Shown here one piece after another: positions 5,762 to 6,181 of a DNA stretch of 6,181 nt. A program made the position numbers and the translations under genes. The notes beneath the pieces are model-generated. The model saw only the letters and a list, made by a program, of their open reading frames with translations. It ran no database searches and was not told the DNA's origin. The first letter of the stretch is position 1. Every line of letters starts with the position of its first letter. Origin of the DNA: Lentisphaeria bacterium UBA7640 (GTDB lineage: Bacteria > Verrucomicrobiota > Lentisphaeria > Victivallales > Victivallaceae); NCBI GenBank assembly GCA_002483765.1, contig DLIO01000049.1, positions 1-6,181 on the forward strand. The letters are read 5' to 3'.

Positions 5762-6076
5762 ATGATTAATGGTAAAAAGTTTTATTTGGGGGTACGTTAT
5801 GGAAATAACAAATGGGATGCCGTAAATGTGACTTGGCCTTTTGGCCTACTATATATTCAAAATGATTTACTGATAATAAAATGCAATTTTTTATTTTTTC
5901 GTAAAGAATTTATTCTCAATCGAAGTAATATAATTTCATTTTACGAACACAATGGTATTATTTCAAGAGGAATTATTATCCACCATAACTGTGTATCTGT
6001 ACCTGTTTTTATTATGATTTTTTCACATCATAGAAAAGAGATAATACTTTTTTTGAAAACATGGCTCTTAGTTTGA
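5762..6076 (+). CDS. Bacterial PH-domain-like small protein, probable immunity protein for the glycine-rich tip
   Basis: 104 residues starting 2 nt after the stop of the displaced rhs cassette. AAGGA at 5751-5755 is a good ribosome binding site, so translation is probably coupled. The pattern fits small bacterial pleckstrin-homology-like proteins: NVTWPFGLLYIQNDLLII (hydrophobic strands after a WPF turn), FRKEFILNRSNIISFYEHNG (the strand and r-x-x-I region), SRGIIIHHN (short strand ending in His), then VFIMIFSHHRKEIILFLK (strand and C-terminal helix). Length matches a single PH fold. There is no signal peptide or clear transmembrane helix, so a cytoplasmic location is likely. AT-rich composition and position make it the cognate immunity protein of the glycine-rich tip; this role is inferred from context. 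The PH-like resemblance is from recalled pattern, not a profile search. Confidence 0.7.
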   Translation: MINGKKFYLGVRYGNNKWDAVNVTWPFGLLYIQNDLLIIKCNFLFFRKEFILNRSNIISFYEHNGIISRGIIIHHNCVSVPVFIMIFSHHRKEIILFLKTWLLV

Positions 6077-6181
6077 AGTTTTGACCACATTGCTCTGTTG
6101 AAAATTTACTAATAAGACATAGAGATGCCCCCATTGTGCCTTGTTGGGACAGGCGTGAACTGTAAAATATCTCGATAAAAA
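6077..6181. other. 3' flank with no recognisable feature
   Basis: About 105 bases after the PH-like gene up to the window edge. I see no start of another gene with a ribosome binding site, no clear terminator hairpin with a T run and no repeat of the rhs core. A further cassette could begin beyond the edge. Confidence 0.3.

Noticed and set aside
6121..6150. Possible terminator hairpin around CCCCCA and TTGGGA near the right edge
   Set aside because: The stem would be only four or five pairs and is not followed by a T run.
1..6181. Insertion sequence, integrase or CRISPR array as the cause of the rearrangements
   Set aside because: No transposase or recombinase motifs, terminal inverted repeats, or regularly spaced repeats were seen; homologous recombination through the rhs core is sufficient.

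Overview
This window is a fragmentary Rhs/YD-repeat polymorphic-toxin locus. All recognisable genes are on the + strand. The YD-repeat core has the style Gly-Lys-Trp-Gln-Thr-Lys-Asp-Pro-Leu-Gly-Tyr-Pro-Asp-Gly-Trp-Asn-Asn-Leu-Ala-Tyr-Cys. From memory, this is typical of Lentisphaerota/Kiritimatiellota-type members of the PVC group. That assignment is an impression from family style, not the result of a search.

Layout. (1) 1-828: an rhs-like reading frame open at the left edge. It loses its Rhs-like character near 729 and ends in a tail of about 32 unrelated residues. (2) 832-1275: a small AT-rich gene with an N-terminal membrane helix, 3 nt downstream, placed as an immunity gene would be. (3) 1281-3455: a second rhs reading frame with about 500 residues of YD repeats, the Rhs core motif, and a 184-residue C-terminal tip. 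The tip carries HESSH, GSDD and NNAH motifs and looks like an aspzincin (M35-type) metallopeptidase toxin. (4) 3456-3873: AT-rich sequence without a confident gene, where an immunity gene would be expected. (5) 3874-4446: a membrane-anchored protein of 190 residues, a candidate immunity protein. (6) 4447-4604: short intergenic stretch. (7) 4605-5759: a displaced rhs 3' cassette. It repeats the end of the second frame (2272-2867) at about 87% protein identity, then switches to a completely different glycine-rich tip. (8) 5762-6076: a small gene 2 nt downstream resembling a bacterial PH-domain protein, probably the cognate immunity protein. (9) 6077-6181: nothing recognisable.

How it fits together. 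In Rhs systems the conserved YD-repeat shell encloses a variable C-terminal toxin, and an adjacent small gene protects the producer. Extra 3' cassettes (core end + tip + immunity gene) downstream of a main gene serve as material for tip switching by recombination in the conserved core. The window shows three different ends on related Rhs sequence, a long homologous repeat ending just before two of the tips, and a clear composition shift: the conserved core is GC-richer, the tips and small genes are AT-rich. None of the frames that begin inside the window has a signal peptide or secretion module, so the displaced frames may be a silent reservoir rather than independently delivered toxins.
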